Positions 8,254-17,343 of a DNA stretch of 64,000 nt are shown here, in pieces. Below the pieces are notes generated by a model, which worked only from the letters and a program-made list of their open reading frames with translations, ran no database searches and was not told the DNA's origin. Source of the stretch: Bradyrhizobium sp. AZCC 1721 (GTDB taxonomy: Bacteria; Pseudomonadota; Alphaproteobacteria; Rhizobiales; Xanthobacteraceae). Position numbers and translations under genes: made by a program. The first letter of the stretch is position 1, and the number at the start of each line of letters is the position of its first letter. The stretch covers positions 5,137,001 to 5,201,000 of the forward strand of contig NZ_JAZHSB010000001.1 in the NCBI RefSeq assembly GCF_036924715.1, written 5' to 3'.

Positions 8254-8997
8254 ATGCCCGCCCGCGTATCGAAAAAGACTGATCCAAAGGTTCGCCGAAT
8301 TGCTGCCGGCACGCGCCGAAGCGGCAGACCGCGCGCGGCGACGGCAGCATCCAGGATCTATTCCGATCTTCGAGGCGAACTGGTGTCGCTGCAGCGCCGG
8401 CCCGGCGAAGCGGTCTCGGAGGCGCAGATCGCGCTCTCCTACGGGGTGAGCCGCACGCCCGTTCGCGAAGCGATCCTCAAATTATCGGATGAAGGGCTCC
8501 TGGAAATCTATCCCCAGTCCGGCATCTTCGTTTCGCGCATTCCGGTCGCAGCACTCCCCGAGGCCATCATCATCCGCAAGGCACTGGAGGAGACCACCGC
8601 CAGGCTCGCGGCGGAACGTGCGACGTCGAGCCAGAAACTGGCGCTTCGGTCGATCCTGGAGCGACAGCGCGAGGCCAGCGCGGCCGGAGACAGCGAGACG
8701 TTTCATCAGGCCGATGAAACGTTTCATGCTACAGTCGCCGATGTCGCCGGCTATCCCGGAATCTGGAAGTATATCCAGCAGGTGAAGGTTCACGTCGATC
8801 GCTATCGTCGGCTAACCCTGCCCCAGCGCGGGAGGATCGCAAAGGTCATCGTCGAACACGAGGCCATCCTGACTGCGATCGAGGCGCATGACGCGGAGGG
8901 CGCAAGGCGGGCAATGGAAATCCACCTCGAAAGCCTTCTCGAGAACATCTCGGCTACTCAACATATCAATCCGGAGTACTTCGACGAGCGACTGTAG
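8254..8997 (+). CDS. GntR-family transcriptional regulator (FadR/FCD type)
   Basis: This is a 247-residue regulator. A basic N-terminal tail is followed by a winged helix (residues about 33-95; SRIYSDLRGELVSLQ, YGVSRTPVREAILKLSDEGLLEI). An all-helical FCD ligand domain follows, with the metal-binding signature of this type: Asp/His residues in FHQADETFHATVADVAG, a later His in EHEAILTAIEAHD and another in MEIHLESLL. FCD members usually sense carboxylates. It sits directly before the TRAP genes and after the hydroxylase operon, so it probably controls one or both with the substrate as ligand. Confidence 0.93.
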   Translation: MPARVSKKTDPKVRRIAAGTRRSGRPRAATAASRIYSDLRGELVSLQRRPGEAVSEAQIALSYGVSRTPVREAILKLSDEGLLEIYPQSGIFVSRIPVAALPEAIIIRKALEETTARLAAERATSSQKLALRSILERQREASAAGDSETFHQADETFHATVADVAGYPGIWKYIQQVKVHVDRYRRLTLPQRGRIAKVIVEHEAILTAIEAHDAEGARRAMEIHLESLLENISATQHINPEYFDERL

Positions 8998-9044
8998 AGT
9001 TCGAAAAGTCCATAAAACGATAAACAAACATCAGGAGGAACAAC

Positions 9045-10046
9045 ATGAAACGACGCGACTTCATCAAGTTGAGCGCAGGACTCGGGGCTACCATGGCGAC
9101 CGCGATGCCGCTTTCATCGGCATTTGCGCAAACGAAAATGGTGCTGAAAGCATCGGACGTTCATCCGCTGGGCTATCCGACGGTCGAAGCCGTGGTCCGG
9201 ATGGGCAAGAAGCTGGAAGCCGCTACCAATGGCCGGCTGACAATCCAGATGTTCCCATCGATGCAGCTCGGTGGCGAAAAGGAAATGATCGAGCAGGCCC
9301 AACTCGGCGCGCTGCAGTTCGCCCGTATTTCGGTCGGTGCCGTCGGCCCTGTCGTGGACGACGTCAACGTCTTCAACATGCCGTTCGTCTTCCGTAACTC
9401 CAAGCACATGGAGAAAGTGATCGACGGCGAGATCGGCGACGAATTGTTGGCGAAGATTTCCGCGAACGAAAAGACCGGCCTGATCGCGCTGTGCTGGATG
9501 AACGCCGGCTCGCGCAACGTCTATAACAACAAGCGACCGATCCGGACCATGGCCGACCTCAAGGGCCTCAAGGTCCGCATGATGGGCAATCCGCTGTTTG
9601 TCGACACCATGAACGCGCTGGGCGGCAACGGCGTCGCGCTGGGCTTCGATCAGGTTTTCAGCTCGATGCAGACAGGCGTGGTAGACGGCGCGGAGAACAA
9701 TCCGCCATCGTTCATAGCGCAGAACCATTATCAGGTGGCCAAGTATTTCACGATGACCGAGCACCTGATTATTCCAGAGCTTCTGGTGTTCTCGCGGATC
9801 TCCTGGCAGAAGCTTTCGTCCGACGATCAGGCGCTGATCAAGAAATTTGCGAAGGAAGCGCAGCAAGAGCAGCGCGTGCTCTGGTATGAAGCGGAGAATG
9901 CCGCCATAGAAAAAATGAAAGCGGCGGGCACCGAGATCATCACCGATATCGACAAGAAACCGTTCCAGGATGCGGTCAAGCCGGTCTGGGACAAGTACGG
10001 CGCGAAGTACGCCGCGATGGTCAAGCGTATCGAAGCGGTCCAATAG
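9045..10046 (+). CDS. TRAP transporter solute-binding protein (DctP type)
   Basis: This is a 333-residue periplasmic receptor for a carboxylate or other organic acid. The N-terminus KRRDFIKLSAGLGATMATA is a twin-arginine signal, cleaved near AFAQ. The mature part shows the DctP pattern LKASDVHPLGYPTVEAVV. The substrate-clamping arginine is expected in KGLKVRMMGNP, followed by QTGVVDGAENNPPSF. A strong AGGAGG ribosome site lies 9 nt before the start. It is the first gene of a complete dctPQM-type operon; an intergenic hairpin separates it from the small permease gene. Confidence 0.95.
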   Translation: MKRRDFIKLSAGLGATMATAMPLSSAFAQTKMVLKASDVHPLGYPTVEAVVRMGKKLEAATNGRLTIQMFPSMQLGGEKEMIEQAQLGALQFARISVGAVGPVVDDVNVFNMPFVFRNSKHMEKVIDGEIGDELLAKISANEKTGLIALCWMNAGSRNVYNNKRPIRTMADLKGLKVRMMGNPLFVDTMNALGGNGVALGFDQVFSSMQTGVVDGAENNPPSFIAQNHYQVAKYFTMTEHLIIPELLVFSRISWQKLSSDDQALIKKFAKEAQQEQRVLWYEAENAAIEKMKAAGTEIITDIDKKPFQDAVKPVWDKYGAKYAAMVKRIEAVQ

Positions 10047-10052
10047 GTACGG

Positions 10053-10103
10053 CTCGCGAGCGGCGGGTGGCCGGGCGACGTCCGTTCCGGCCACTCCTGC
10101 GAG
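10053..10103 (+). promoter_or_regulatory. Stem-loop between TRAP binding-protein and permease genes
   Basis: GTGGCCGG (10067-10074) pairs exactly with CCGGCCAC (10087-10094), and CTCGC (10053-10057) with GCGAG (10099-10103) on the outside. There is no T tract, so it is probably not a full terminator. It may stabilise the upstream message or attenuate permease expression. Confidence 0.65.
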
Positions 10104-10145
10104 TTACAGAGGCGATTTGAAGCGCCGCTATTCTCCGAGGTCAAA

Positions 10146-10667
10146 ATGTCCAACTCTGCGGCCGGAATTTTCCGGCGTGTGAACGATGCGGTTTACTGGA
10201 CCGGCGCCGTGATCGCGTGCGTGGCACTCGTGCTGGTCTCGGCTGTCATCCCATGGGCCGTCTATACCCGATATATCCTCAACAGCGCCTCGTCATGGCC
10301 CGAGCCAATGGCCGTGCTGCTCACCGTCGGCATCACCTTCATCGGCTCGGCGAACTGCTACCGCCAGCGCATTCACATGAACATGACTGTTGGCACCGAC
10401 CTGCTGCCGCCACTGCTGCGGCGCGCCTCACTGTTCCTCAGCGAAATATTGATGGGCGTGATTGCAATCTTCATGGTCATTTGGGGACTGCGGCTGGTCC
10501 GTACCACCTGGGACAATTCGGTGGATGAGTTTCCATGGCTCTCGGTCGGCATCACCTATCTTCCGATCGTGGTCAGCGGCGCCATGATGCTCCTGTTCGT
10601 CATCGAACGCCTGACAATTGGCCCGCCGCCGCGCGACGGCGCTGACGCCCACGTACCGGTCGAGTAA
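10146..10667 (+). CDS. TRAP transporter small permease (DctQ type)
   Basis: This is a 173-residue inner-membrane protein with four predicted helices, at residues about 17-37, 53-70, 95-115 and 133-155. It contains the family features SSWPEPMAVLLTVGITFIG and NCYRQRIHMNM. It partners the large permease encoded 5 bp downstream and helps couple sodium-driven uptake to the periplasmic receptor. It belongs to the TRAP operon starting at 9045. Confidence 0.93.
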   Translation: MSNSAAGIFRRVNDAVYWTGAVIACVALVLVSAVIPWAVYTRYILNSASSWPEPMAVLLTVGITFIGSANCYRQRIHMNMTVGTDLLPPLLRRASLFLSEILMGVIAIFMVIWGLRLVRTTWDNSVDEFPWLSVGITYLPIVVSGAMMLLFVIERLTIGPPPRDGADAHVPVE

Positions 10668-10672
10668 TTGCC

Positions 10673-11962
10673 ATGGATATCGCGGTTCTGCTTCTCAGCA
10701 TGTGCTTGTTCTTCGCGATCGGCATGCCGATCGCCTACGCGCTGGCGCTGTCTTCGCTCGTCGGTGCGCTCTGGATCGATTTGCCGGTCGGCGCGGTCAT
10801 GCAGCAATTTGCCAGCGGCGTCGGAAAGGTCTCGATGCTGACCATCCCCTTCTTCGTGCTGGCGGGCGCCATCATGGCCGAGGGCGGCATGGCCAAGCGG
10901 CTGGTCGACTTTGCAGCCGTGCTCGTCGGATTCACCCGAATTCGGGGCGGCCTCTCGCAGGTCAATATCCTTGCGACCACGATCATGAGCGGCATCTCCG
11001 GATCGTCGGTCGCCGACACCTCCGCGATCGGCTCTGTGATGATTCCCCAGATGGCCGACAAAGGCTATCCGCGGGTCTTCGCGACCAACGTGACCATCAG
11101 CGCCTCGCTGCAGGCGATCATCGTCCCGCCGAGCCACAATTCGGTGATTTATTCACTGGCGACCGGCGGCGTGGTGTCGATCACCAGCCTATTCCTGGCC
11201 GGCGTGCTCCCTGGCCTACTGCTCGGCTTCTCGCTGATGGTGCTCTGCCTGTTCTACGCTTATCGCGACAAACACCCGAAGGGGGAGCCCGTACCGATCC
11301 GCCAAGCCGCCAAGATGCTCGGCGACGCAATGTGGGGGATCGTAACGTTGGCCATCGTGCTGGGCGGCATCCTTACCGGCGTCTTCACACCGATCGAGGC
11401 GGGCGCGGTTGCCTGCGTCTGGGCGTTCTTCGTCACGATGTTCATCTATCGCGACTACAAATGGTCGGAGTTGCCGCTATTGGTCTACAAGACGCTGCAA
11501 ACCGTGGCCATGGTGCTGACGCTGGTGGCAACAGCCTCATGCTTCGGCTATGTCGCCGCGCTGATGCAGATGCCGGCCAAGATGACCGAGTTCTTCGTCG
11601 CCATATCGAGCAACAAATACGTGCTGCTGATGTGGCTGAACATCATGCTGCTGGTTCTGGGGACGGCGCTCGATCTCGCGCCCTTGCTGTTGATCTGCAC
11701 CCCGATTCTGCTGCCGGTCGTGAAAAGCTTCGGCATCGATCCCGTACATTTCGGAATCGTCATGCTGCTCAATCTCGGCATCGGCCTGCTGACGCCGCCG
11801 GTAGGGACAACGCTGTTCGTCGGGTGCGCCATCGGCAAGGTTTCGGTCGACGAGGTGATGCGCGGCATCTGGCCGTTCTACTACGTGATGTTTACGGTTC
11901 TGATGATCGTGACCTATGTGCCCTGGCTGTCGCTGGCGCTGCCGAGGGCGTTCGGGTTCTAG
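10673..11962 (+). CDS. TRAP transporter large permease (DctM type)
   Basis: This is a 429-residue polytopic membrane protein with about 12 helices and typical DctM segments: IGMPIAYALALSSLVGALW, FVLAGAIMAEGGMAKRLVDF, SGISGSSVADTSAIG and NLGIGLLTPPVGTTLFVG. It is the sodium-coupled channel-forming subunit. It follows the small permease gene by 5 bp and precedes the cyclase-family gene by 32 bp, completing the transporter. Confidence 0.95.
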   Translation: MDIAVLLLSMCLFFAIGMPIAYALALSSLVGALWIDLPVGAVMQQFASGVGKVSMLTIPFFVLAGAIMAEGGMAKRLVDFAAVLVGFTRIRGGLSQVNILATTIMSGISGSSVADTSAIGSVMIPQMADKGYPRVFATNVTISASLQAIIVPPSHNSVIYSLATGGVVSITSLFLAGVLPGLLLGFSLMVLCLFYAYRDKHPKGEPVPIRQAAKMLGDAMWGIVTLAIVLGGILTGVFTPIEAGAVACVWAFFVTMFIYRDYKWSELPLLVYKTLQTVAMVLTLVATASCFGYVAALMQMPAKMTEFFVAISSNKYVLLMWLNIMLLVLGTALDLAPLLLICTPILLPVVKSFGIDPVHFGIVMLLNLGIGLLTPPVGTTLFVGCAIGKVSVDEVMRGIWPFYYVMFTVLMIVTYVPWLSLALPRAFGF

Positions 11963-11994
11963 AACAGACGCAGTTCGCGTCACGGAGACTCCGC

Positions 11995-12681
11995 GTGAAG
12001 ATCGTCGACCTCAGCCGAGAGCTCTATCACCGCACGCCGAGCTATCCCGGCCATCCTCCCGTCATGCATGGCGTCTGGAAAACCCACGAAGAATCCTTCG
12101 CCGAATCGGGCAATGTGCACGGGCTGGCGTCGATGTTCATTTCCATGGTGGACCACGCCGGCACCCACATCGACGCGCCCCGACATTTCGGCAAGAGCGG
12201 CGTATCAATCGATGAATATCCGCTGGAAAAGTGTATCGTGCCCGGCATCTGCGTCGACCTGCGCCACATTGCACCGCGCGCCGAAATTAGGCCTGCCGAT
12301 CTCGAGGCGGCGGTGGCGAAGGCCGGCGTGCCGGTGCCGAAGGGTGGCACCGTCCTGCTCTGCACCGGTCACCACGAACGGACATTCCCCCGCAAGGAAT
12401 ATTCGACTGACAATTCCGGCGTGAACGTCGCCGCCACCGAATGGCTGGCGCAGCAGGGCGTCGTGCATTTCGGCATCGATTCGATGCGGCCGGGGCCGGA
12501 GGGCAAGGTTAATGCCCTCGTCCACAAGGCCTGCCTCGACCTCGACATCACTCACATCGAGAGCCTGTGCAATCTCGAAGCGCTGTTGGGACGCGGCCAG
12601 TTCACATTTATCGGCCTGCCGATGAAGTGGCGCGGCGGGACAGCGTCGCCGATCCGCGCGGTTGCGGTGTTCGACCTGTGA
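11995..12681 (+). CDS. Cyclase-family (kynurenine-formamidase-like) metal-dependent hydrolase
   Basis: This is a 228-residue protein of the cyclase/KynB family with the metal-binding motif H-x-G-T-H-x-D in DHAGTHIDAPRHFG (near residue 60) and a second set of ligands in TGHHERTFP. Family members hydrolyse amides, lactones or cyclic intermediates. The frame extends far upstream only because it runs through the shadow of the permease gene. The start is set at the GTG at 11995, preceded by GGAG with 7-nt spacing. It is the last gene of the TRAP operon and probably works on the imported compound or its ring-opened product. Confidence 0.9.
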   Translation: MKIVDLSRELYHRTPSYPGHPPVMHGVWKTHEESFAESGNVHGLASMFISMVDHAGTHIDAPRHFGKSGVSIDEYPLEKCIVPGICVDLRHIAPRAEIRPADLEAAVAKAGVPVPKGGTVLLCTGHHERTFPRKEYSTDNSGVNVAATEWLAQQGVVHFGIDSMRPGPEGKVNALVHKACLDLDITHIESLCNLEALLGRGQFTFIGLPMKWRGGTASPIRAVAVFDL

Positions 12682-12696
12682 AGGAAAACGAGAGGC

Positions 12697-13431
12697 CTAT
12701 TCGCCTTCGCTTCCGGATCCGGCATCGGCCAGATCACGAAGCATCTCGGCATTCAACACAACGATGGCGCCATGCTCGAGGCGTACCCAGTCGCGGGTCG
12801 CCCAGGCGCGCAACTGCTTGTTGATGCTCTCCCGGGTCATGCCAACCATCTCGCTGATCTCCTGCTGGGTGATCGCGATGGTTCGACCCTGCTGCGCAGG
12901 TTTGTGTTTTTCGGACAGGCGCAGCAACGCGCTCGCCAGTCGCGCGGGCAAATTCTGCAGGATAATCTGCTCGACCTGATCGCTGGTCCACCGCAACCGC
13001 CCGCAGAGCAATTCGATGAACTTCATCGCCAGCCCCGGCTGCTCCTTCACGAAGGGGATAAACTCCCGCCTATCGATGACGAATAGCTCGCAATTGGAGT
13101 TTGCGATCGCGTCGGCCGAGCGAACCCCGCCGTCGAGCAGTGCGATTTCGCCGAAGATTTCTCCAGGCTCGATGATGTTCAGGATCGCGCTGCGGCCATC
13201 GGGGGAGGAAATACTCATCTTCACCGTACCCGAAATCACCGCGTACAGGCTGTTGCCGGGGTCCCCCTTGGAGAACAGCGTGGCGCCCCGCTTCAACGTG
13301 GAATGTTTGGCATAGCGGCAGAGCTGCTCGAACGCCGCGGGCTCGAGGTCAGCAAAAAACGGGTGCTTGCGCAGCACCGACAGTTTGCCGTTCGAAAATC
13401 CGTGAGCTTCACCCGTCCTTTGTTGAGGCAC
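12697..13431 (-). CDS. Crp/Fnr-family transcriptional regulator
   Basis: This is a 244-residue regulator with an N-terminal cyclic-nucleotide-binding domain (LFSKGDPGNSLYAVISGTVK, EPGEIFGEIALLDGG) and a C-terminal winged helix (TQQEISEMVGMTRESINKQL). It lacks the N-terminal cysteine cluster of FNR, so it is not an oxygen-sensing FeS type; the ligand is unknown. The open frame starts at 13626, but the GTG at 13431 gives the usual family length and has GGAG 10 nt upstream. It converges on the cyclase gene with a 15-bp gap. Confidence 0.88.
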   Translation of the reverse strand: MPQQRTGEAHGFSNGKLSVLRKHPFFADLEPAAFEQLCRYAKHSTLKRGATLFSKGDPGNSLYAVISGTVKMSISSPDGRSAILNIIEPGEIFGEIALLDGGVRSADAIANSNCELFVIDRREFIPFVKEQPGLAMKFIELLCGRLRWTSDQVEQIILQNLPARLASALLRLSEKHKPAQQGRTIAITQQEISEMVGMTRESINKQLRAWATRDWVRLEHGAIVVLNAEMLRDLADAGSGSEGE

Positions 13432-13610
13432 GACAGTCAAACTCCAGGGAACACGGGATTGCCCCCTTCCGTAATCAACGCGGACCGGCTTTTCAACCGG
13501 AAAGCGCCTCCGGCCCGGCGATTTGGCGGCGGGAAACAAGACCAATGCCCCTATAAACGGCGGAACCAAGGCCGGATCGCACTGCCGTCGCAACCTAAGG
13601 CTGGCCTGCA

Positions 13611-13646
13611 GCAAAAAAGCCAGCAAGATCTGGCGATCTTGCTGGC
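13611..13646 (-). terminator. Rho-independent terminator of the 139-residue-protein gene
   Basis: A perfect 12-bp stem (13619-13630 against 13635-13646, loop TGGC) is followed on the reverse strand by six T residues (13618-13613). It lies 25 bp after the stop of the gene at 13671-14090, in the right orientation to end that transcript. Confidence 0.9.
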
Positions 13647-13670
13647 TAACCTAGTCAAACCGCTGAAGGG

Positions 13671-14090
13671 TTATTTCAGCGAAGAATTCGGGCAAAGCAT
13701 GTGAAGTCCAATATGCATGTGGCCATTGTGGGCAAAGACCCGAACCTTCAGGTCATGCGTGCCATCGACATTCTCGCCAACCTTCAGCACCAGCGGCAGC
13801 GGCTTGGGCGATCTCAGATTGGTCGCAATGATTTCAGTAATCTTGTCGCGGATCGCCTTGGGAATTGCGCCGGAATGCTTTTCCCACCTGTCGTGCCCTT
13901 CAGTTGATCCTGATTGGTCGGCCCAGTTTTCCTTCTTCGGCACCAGGAATTTGGTAAATTTCCCGAATGAATAGGGGCCGTTCTTCTTTTCGTACTCTTT
14001 GAATTTCTTCGCAGTTTTGCTGATATTCTTCGGGCTATACAATTCGTTGATGTGTTCTTCAAATTTTCCGCTGTAAACTAGTCCCGCCAT
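13671..14090 (-). CDS. Conserved small protein of unknown function
   Basis: This is a 139-residue protein that I do not recognise. It begins MAGLVYSGKFEEHINELY, is rich in Lys and aromatic residues in its first half (NISKTAKKFKEYEKKNGPYS), and ends with alternating hydrophobic strands (LPLVLKVGENVDGTHDLKVR, HMHIGLHML). It has no signal or membrane segment and is probably soluble. The start at 14090 is chosen over one at 14186 because AAGGAG lies 7 nt before it. Base composition is visibly lower in GC than the neighbours, hinting at acquisition. A strong terminator follows, so it is probably a single-gene unit. Confidence 0.78.
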   Translation of the reverse strand: MAGLVYSGKFEEHINELYSPKNISKTAKKFKEYEKKNGPYSFGKFTKFLVPKKENWADQSGSTEGHDRWEKHSGAIPKAIRDKITEIIATNLRSPKPLPLVLKVGENVDGTHDLKVRVFAHNGHMHIGLHMLCPNSSLK

Positions 14091-14148
14091 TCCTGTGCTC
14101 CTTAAAGGTCGACGATAATCGCCGTGGCCGTAACGTTGCCATAATATG

Positions 14149-17100
14149 TCAAATATCCGAGAACTTGGAGAGCGCGGCCTTAGCACGTTGTAAATGTACC
14201 GTCATTCTTGATTGGTCGAAGAGGCTGATGGCCTGCGCAAGCTCCTCCCTTGCCTCGTCCGTACGGCCGGAGGCCGCCAGGAGCCGGGCGCGCACTCCCT
14301 TGGCTGCCCCCAGCAGGGGCAAGGCTTCGAGTTTGGCGGTGAATTCGATGGTGCGTTGCAGGCAGCCCATGGCCTCCTCAAGCATGTGCCCGCCCTGGGA
14401 CGCGAGAATATTCGCCTCCGCGCTCGCCGCCAGCGCTTCGATACCCGCATATCCCTTCTGTCTTGCGCTGGCCTGGCAGGCACGCAGGAGCGATAATCCA
14501 TGCTGGGTATCGCCGAGCTGACCATAGGCAGCGCCGAGATACGCCGAGATGGCGACCTTGCTGGTTTCATGCCCAAGCTTGTCGGCTTCATCCTTGGCCT
14601 GCAAAAGGACCTCCGTCGCGCGCTCGGCAAATCCCTGCTGCGAGTAAAGACTTCCCAGCGCGCTCATGATGAGAGGCCGAAACAAGCGCGCCTCGCTTTC
14701 GCGCGAAACGCGCAAAGCTTGATCAAGGGCGCTCTCTGCCTCCTCAAGATCGCCGCGCATCATCTGCACGACGCCGCGACCATAGTCGGCCGCGATCATG
14801 TCATAAGGACGGTCGTTTGTTTCCGCCAGAATACCTGCCTCCTCGGAGCAATGCTCGGCCTCGTCAAATTCGCCCAACCATGCGTGAACGATGGCGCTCA
14901 TCATTCGGCACAGCACCAGTAGGCTGGATCCCGTCGTTCCCGGCGGGACGTTCTCCGGTGCACTCGCAAGCAGTGCAGTTGCCTTTGCAAGATGCCGTCG
15001 TGCATCCCGAAATCGCCCGGCGAGAAAATACGATTGGCCGAGGCCGTATTCGACTAGGCAAAGCCAGGGCGTATCGTTCATCCGGTTGGCTAAGGCGACG
15101 GCTTCTTCGGCCACCACGATCGCTTCGTAGGGCGTTCCGTAGAAATTCAACGCCGCCGCCCTCATCGCTATCGATGCAAGCCGTCTTTCTTCATCTCGAA
15201 TTTTCTCGGAGCGTGCTTCAGCATCGCGGCACAGCTCGAACCATCGCTCGATTTCTCCAAGCGCCGCAAACGCCAGCCGGGCTTCAATGCGGAGATCAAT
15301 TGCTTGCTGTTCGCGCGGGATCGAGGCCGGCTGCTTGTCAATGGCGTCCATCGCAAACTGGAAATACCCGGCAGCGTCACGGAACGCTGATCTGGCAAAT
15401 GCCTTCCTCGCGGCCAAATGGCCATATCGGTCAACCTTGCTCCAATCCTGGGCCTTGATCGCGTGATGGCAAAGCGCTTCCGCAACGTCTTCCTCGCGCC
15501 CAGCCGACGTTGTTTCCATAGCCGTTAGAATCCGGCGATGCAGCACCTCGCGCTGCGAGCGGAGGATCGATTCGTAAGCGACCTCGCGAATAAGATCGTG
15601 CGCGAACACATACTCAACCGATGAGGCAGATCGCACCTCCTCCAGGAAGTCCAGGACCTCCAGGGACCAGAGTTTGCTTTGTAATTGCGCCGCCGGCATC
15701 TCGGTCACGGCAGCGAGCAGGTTTGGCGATATGCGGGGTCCGAGGACGGAAGCAAGTTGCAGAAGCGCCTTGTCTTCTTTCGGCAGGCGATCAATGCGCG
15801 ATGCGATCACTCCCTGGACGGTGGGAGGAATTTCGAGAGTGTCCCAGGATGCGCCGGCGCCATCAGCGGCACCGCGACTGGCGAGCTGCCGGGCGACTTC
15901 CTCGATGAAGAGCGGTATCTGCCCGGTGTGGCGGAGGATACGGGCCTTGATAGCATCGAGATCGGCAGCAGTGCCTAGCAAATTGTCGAGCAGTACGTTT
16001 GCCGAAGCCGCGTCGAGCGACCGAAGCCAGATCCGCAGTACGTCCAGGCCTTCAAGCCAGCTCGGCGCATATTCGGTCCGCCAAGTCAACAGCACCAGCA
16101 ACGGCCGGGTGGCCGCAAGCGACACCAGAGCTTCAACGACGGCCTCGCTCTGGCCATCGATCCAATGCAAATCCTCCAGCAACAACACCGTCGGCTGGGA
16201 CGAAACTACTCGCTCCAACGTGTTGCGAACTGCATCGACAATGACACGCCGCCGCAGCAAGGGTTCTAGATCGCGCCAGCGTGGATCCCCGACGGGCTGA
16301 TCGAGTACAGAATCGAGTGCCGCTGGCCAAAGCTCAGCGTGAGCCGGCGGGAGGTCATCGCTTGAGCCGACTTGCCCCGCGAGGGCGAAATTCTCTCGCT
16401 GCAGCGCGCTCTGAACAAGCCTCTTCACCAAGGCGTAAGGAGCTGCTTGTTCGAGCGGATTACACTCGGCTTCGACAACCTGCCAATCAGGTTGCCGCAA
16501 GGTGTCCACGAATTCATGGACCACGCGGGACTTTCCTATTCCAGCCGTTCCCACCACGGCAGCGATCTTCCCCGAAGGGCCGACTGCCTGTGCCGCGCGC
16601 TCCAGTTGCGAAATCTGCTCGTTCCGGCCGACAAAGGACGAAAGACCGCTCGTCGAACGGGCCCGCCAGCGGCTGAGACCACTGACTTCGACGACCTCGT
16701 AACAGGGCACCAGTGCGGGAAATCCCTCCATCCGTTTCGGCGGCAGTGCGTTGAAGGTCACAATTCCGGTCGCCAGATTCTGGCAGGATTCTGAGGCCAG
16801 GATCTGTCCGGCGTTCGCCGCGCTTTCGAGCCGCTTCACCAGATGGACGGCGGGCCCGCCTGCTTCATAGATCGAAGAAAAGTCCGCTTCGATGACATGC
16901 GCAACGACATAGCCGGAATGAACGCCGACTCGGACGTGAAGCGCCGGATCGTTCAGCAGCTTGATACGCCTGACGAGTTCAATAGCTGCATGACAGGCCA
17001 AAACGGCGTGATTATCGTCCGCATGCGGTGCGCCAAATAAGGCAATCAGCCCGTCACCACCTTCCTTGCTGACGATACCGCGGCTGCGACGAACTGCCGT

Positions 17101-17343
17101 GCGCATCGCGACCAAGGCAGGCTCGAGCCGGGAAATCGCTTCTTCAGGATCGAGCTCCGAAATCAGATCGGTCGAACGCTGCAGGTCGGAACAAAGCACG
17201 GTGAGGAATTTTCGCTCGCCAGCAATGCGGCCATGCGCTTCGGATACGAACGGGCTCACCGGATGGTTGAGCACCACCGCACCGCATGCAGAGCAAAACA
17301 GATCGCCAGCTCTCAGCGTTGACGAACAGACCTGGCAAGACAC
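14149..17343 (-). CDS. Class III nucleotide cyclase domain - AAA ATPase - TPR protein
   Basis: This is a 1064-residue multidomain protein. The N-terminus is a zinc ribbon (CQVC near residue 3, CSAC near 17). A class III adenylate/guanylate cyclase homology domain follows (residues about 42-215), with metal-binding Asp in LCSDLQRST and the GGDGLIALFG strand, then VRVGVHSGYVV. A large STAND-type ATPase follows (residues about 235-650; FVGRNE, Walker A GTAGIGKS, Walker B-like LLLEDLHWIDG). The C-terminal 400 residues are TPR-like helical repeats (for example ADYGRGVVQMMRGDLEEAES). This layout matches the large adenylate cyclases common in rhizobia, thought to be signal sensors. It lies alone on the reverse strand, 58 bp upstream of the small conserved gene. 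Confidence 0.93.
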   Translation of the reverse strand: MSCQVCSSTLRAGDLFCSACGAVVLNHPVSPFVSEAHGRIAGERKFLTVLCSDLQRSTDLISELDPEEAISRLEPALVAMRTAVRRSRGIVSKEGGDGLIALFGAPHADDNHAVLACHAAIELVRRIKLLNDPALHVRVGVHSGYVVAHVIEADFSSIYEAGGPAVHLVKRLESAANAGQILASESCQNLATGIVTFNALPPKRMEGFPALVPCYEVVEVSGLSRWRARSTSGLSSFVGRNEQISQLERAAQAVGPSGKIAAVVGTAGIGKSRVVHEFVDTLRQPDWQVVEAECNPLEQAAPYALVKRLVQSALQRENFALAGQVGSSDDLPPAHAELWPAALDSVLDQPVGDPRWRDLEPLLRRRVIVDAVRNTLERVVSSQPTVLLLEDLHWIDGQSEAVVEALVSLAATRPLLVLLTWRTEYAPSWLEGLDVLRIWLRSLDAASANVLLDNLLGTAADLDAIKARILRHTGQIPLFIEEVARQLASRGAADGAGASWDTLEIPPTVQGVIASRIDRLPKEDKALLQLASVLGPRISPNLLAAVTEMPAAQLQSKLWSLEVLDFLEEVRSASSVEYVFAHDLIREVAYESILRSQREVLHRRILTAMETTSAGREEDVAEALCHHAIKAQDWSKVDRYGHLAARKAFARSAFRDAAGYFQFAMDAIDKQPASIPREQQAIDLRIEARLAFAALGEIERWFELCRDAEARSEKIRDEERRLASIAMRAAALNFYGTPYEAIVVAEEAVALANRMNDTPWLCLVEYGLGQSYFLAGRFRDARRHLAKATALLASAPENVPPGTTGSSLLVLCRMMSAIVHAWLGEFDEAEHCSEEAGILAETNDRPYDMIAADYGRGVVQMMRGDLEEAESALDQALRVSRESEARLFRPLIMSALGSLYSQQGFAERATEVLLQAKDEADKLGHETSKVAISAYLGAAYGQLGDTQHGLSLLRACQASARQKGYAGIEALAASAEANILASQGGHMLEEAMGCLQRTIEFTAKLEALPLLGAAKGVRARLLAASGRTDEAREELAQAISLFDQSRMTVHLQRAKAALSKFSDI

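Noticed and set aside
10618..11994. Forward open frame continuing upstream of the cyclase-family gene
   Set aside because: It overlaps the TRAP large permease gene in another frame; only the part from the GTG at 11995 is coding.
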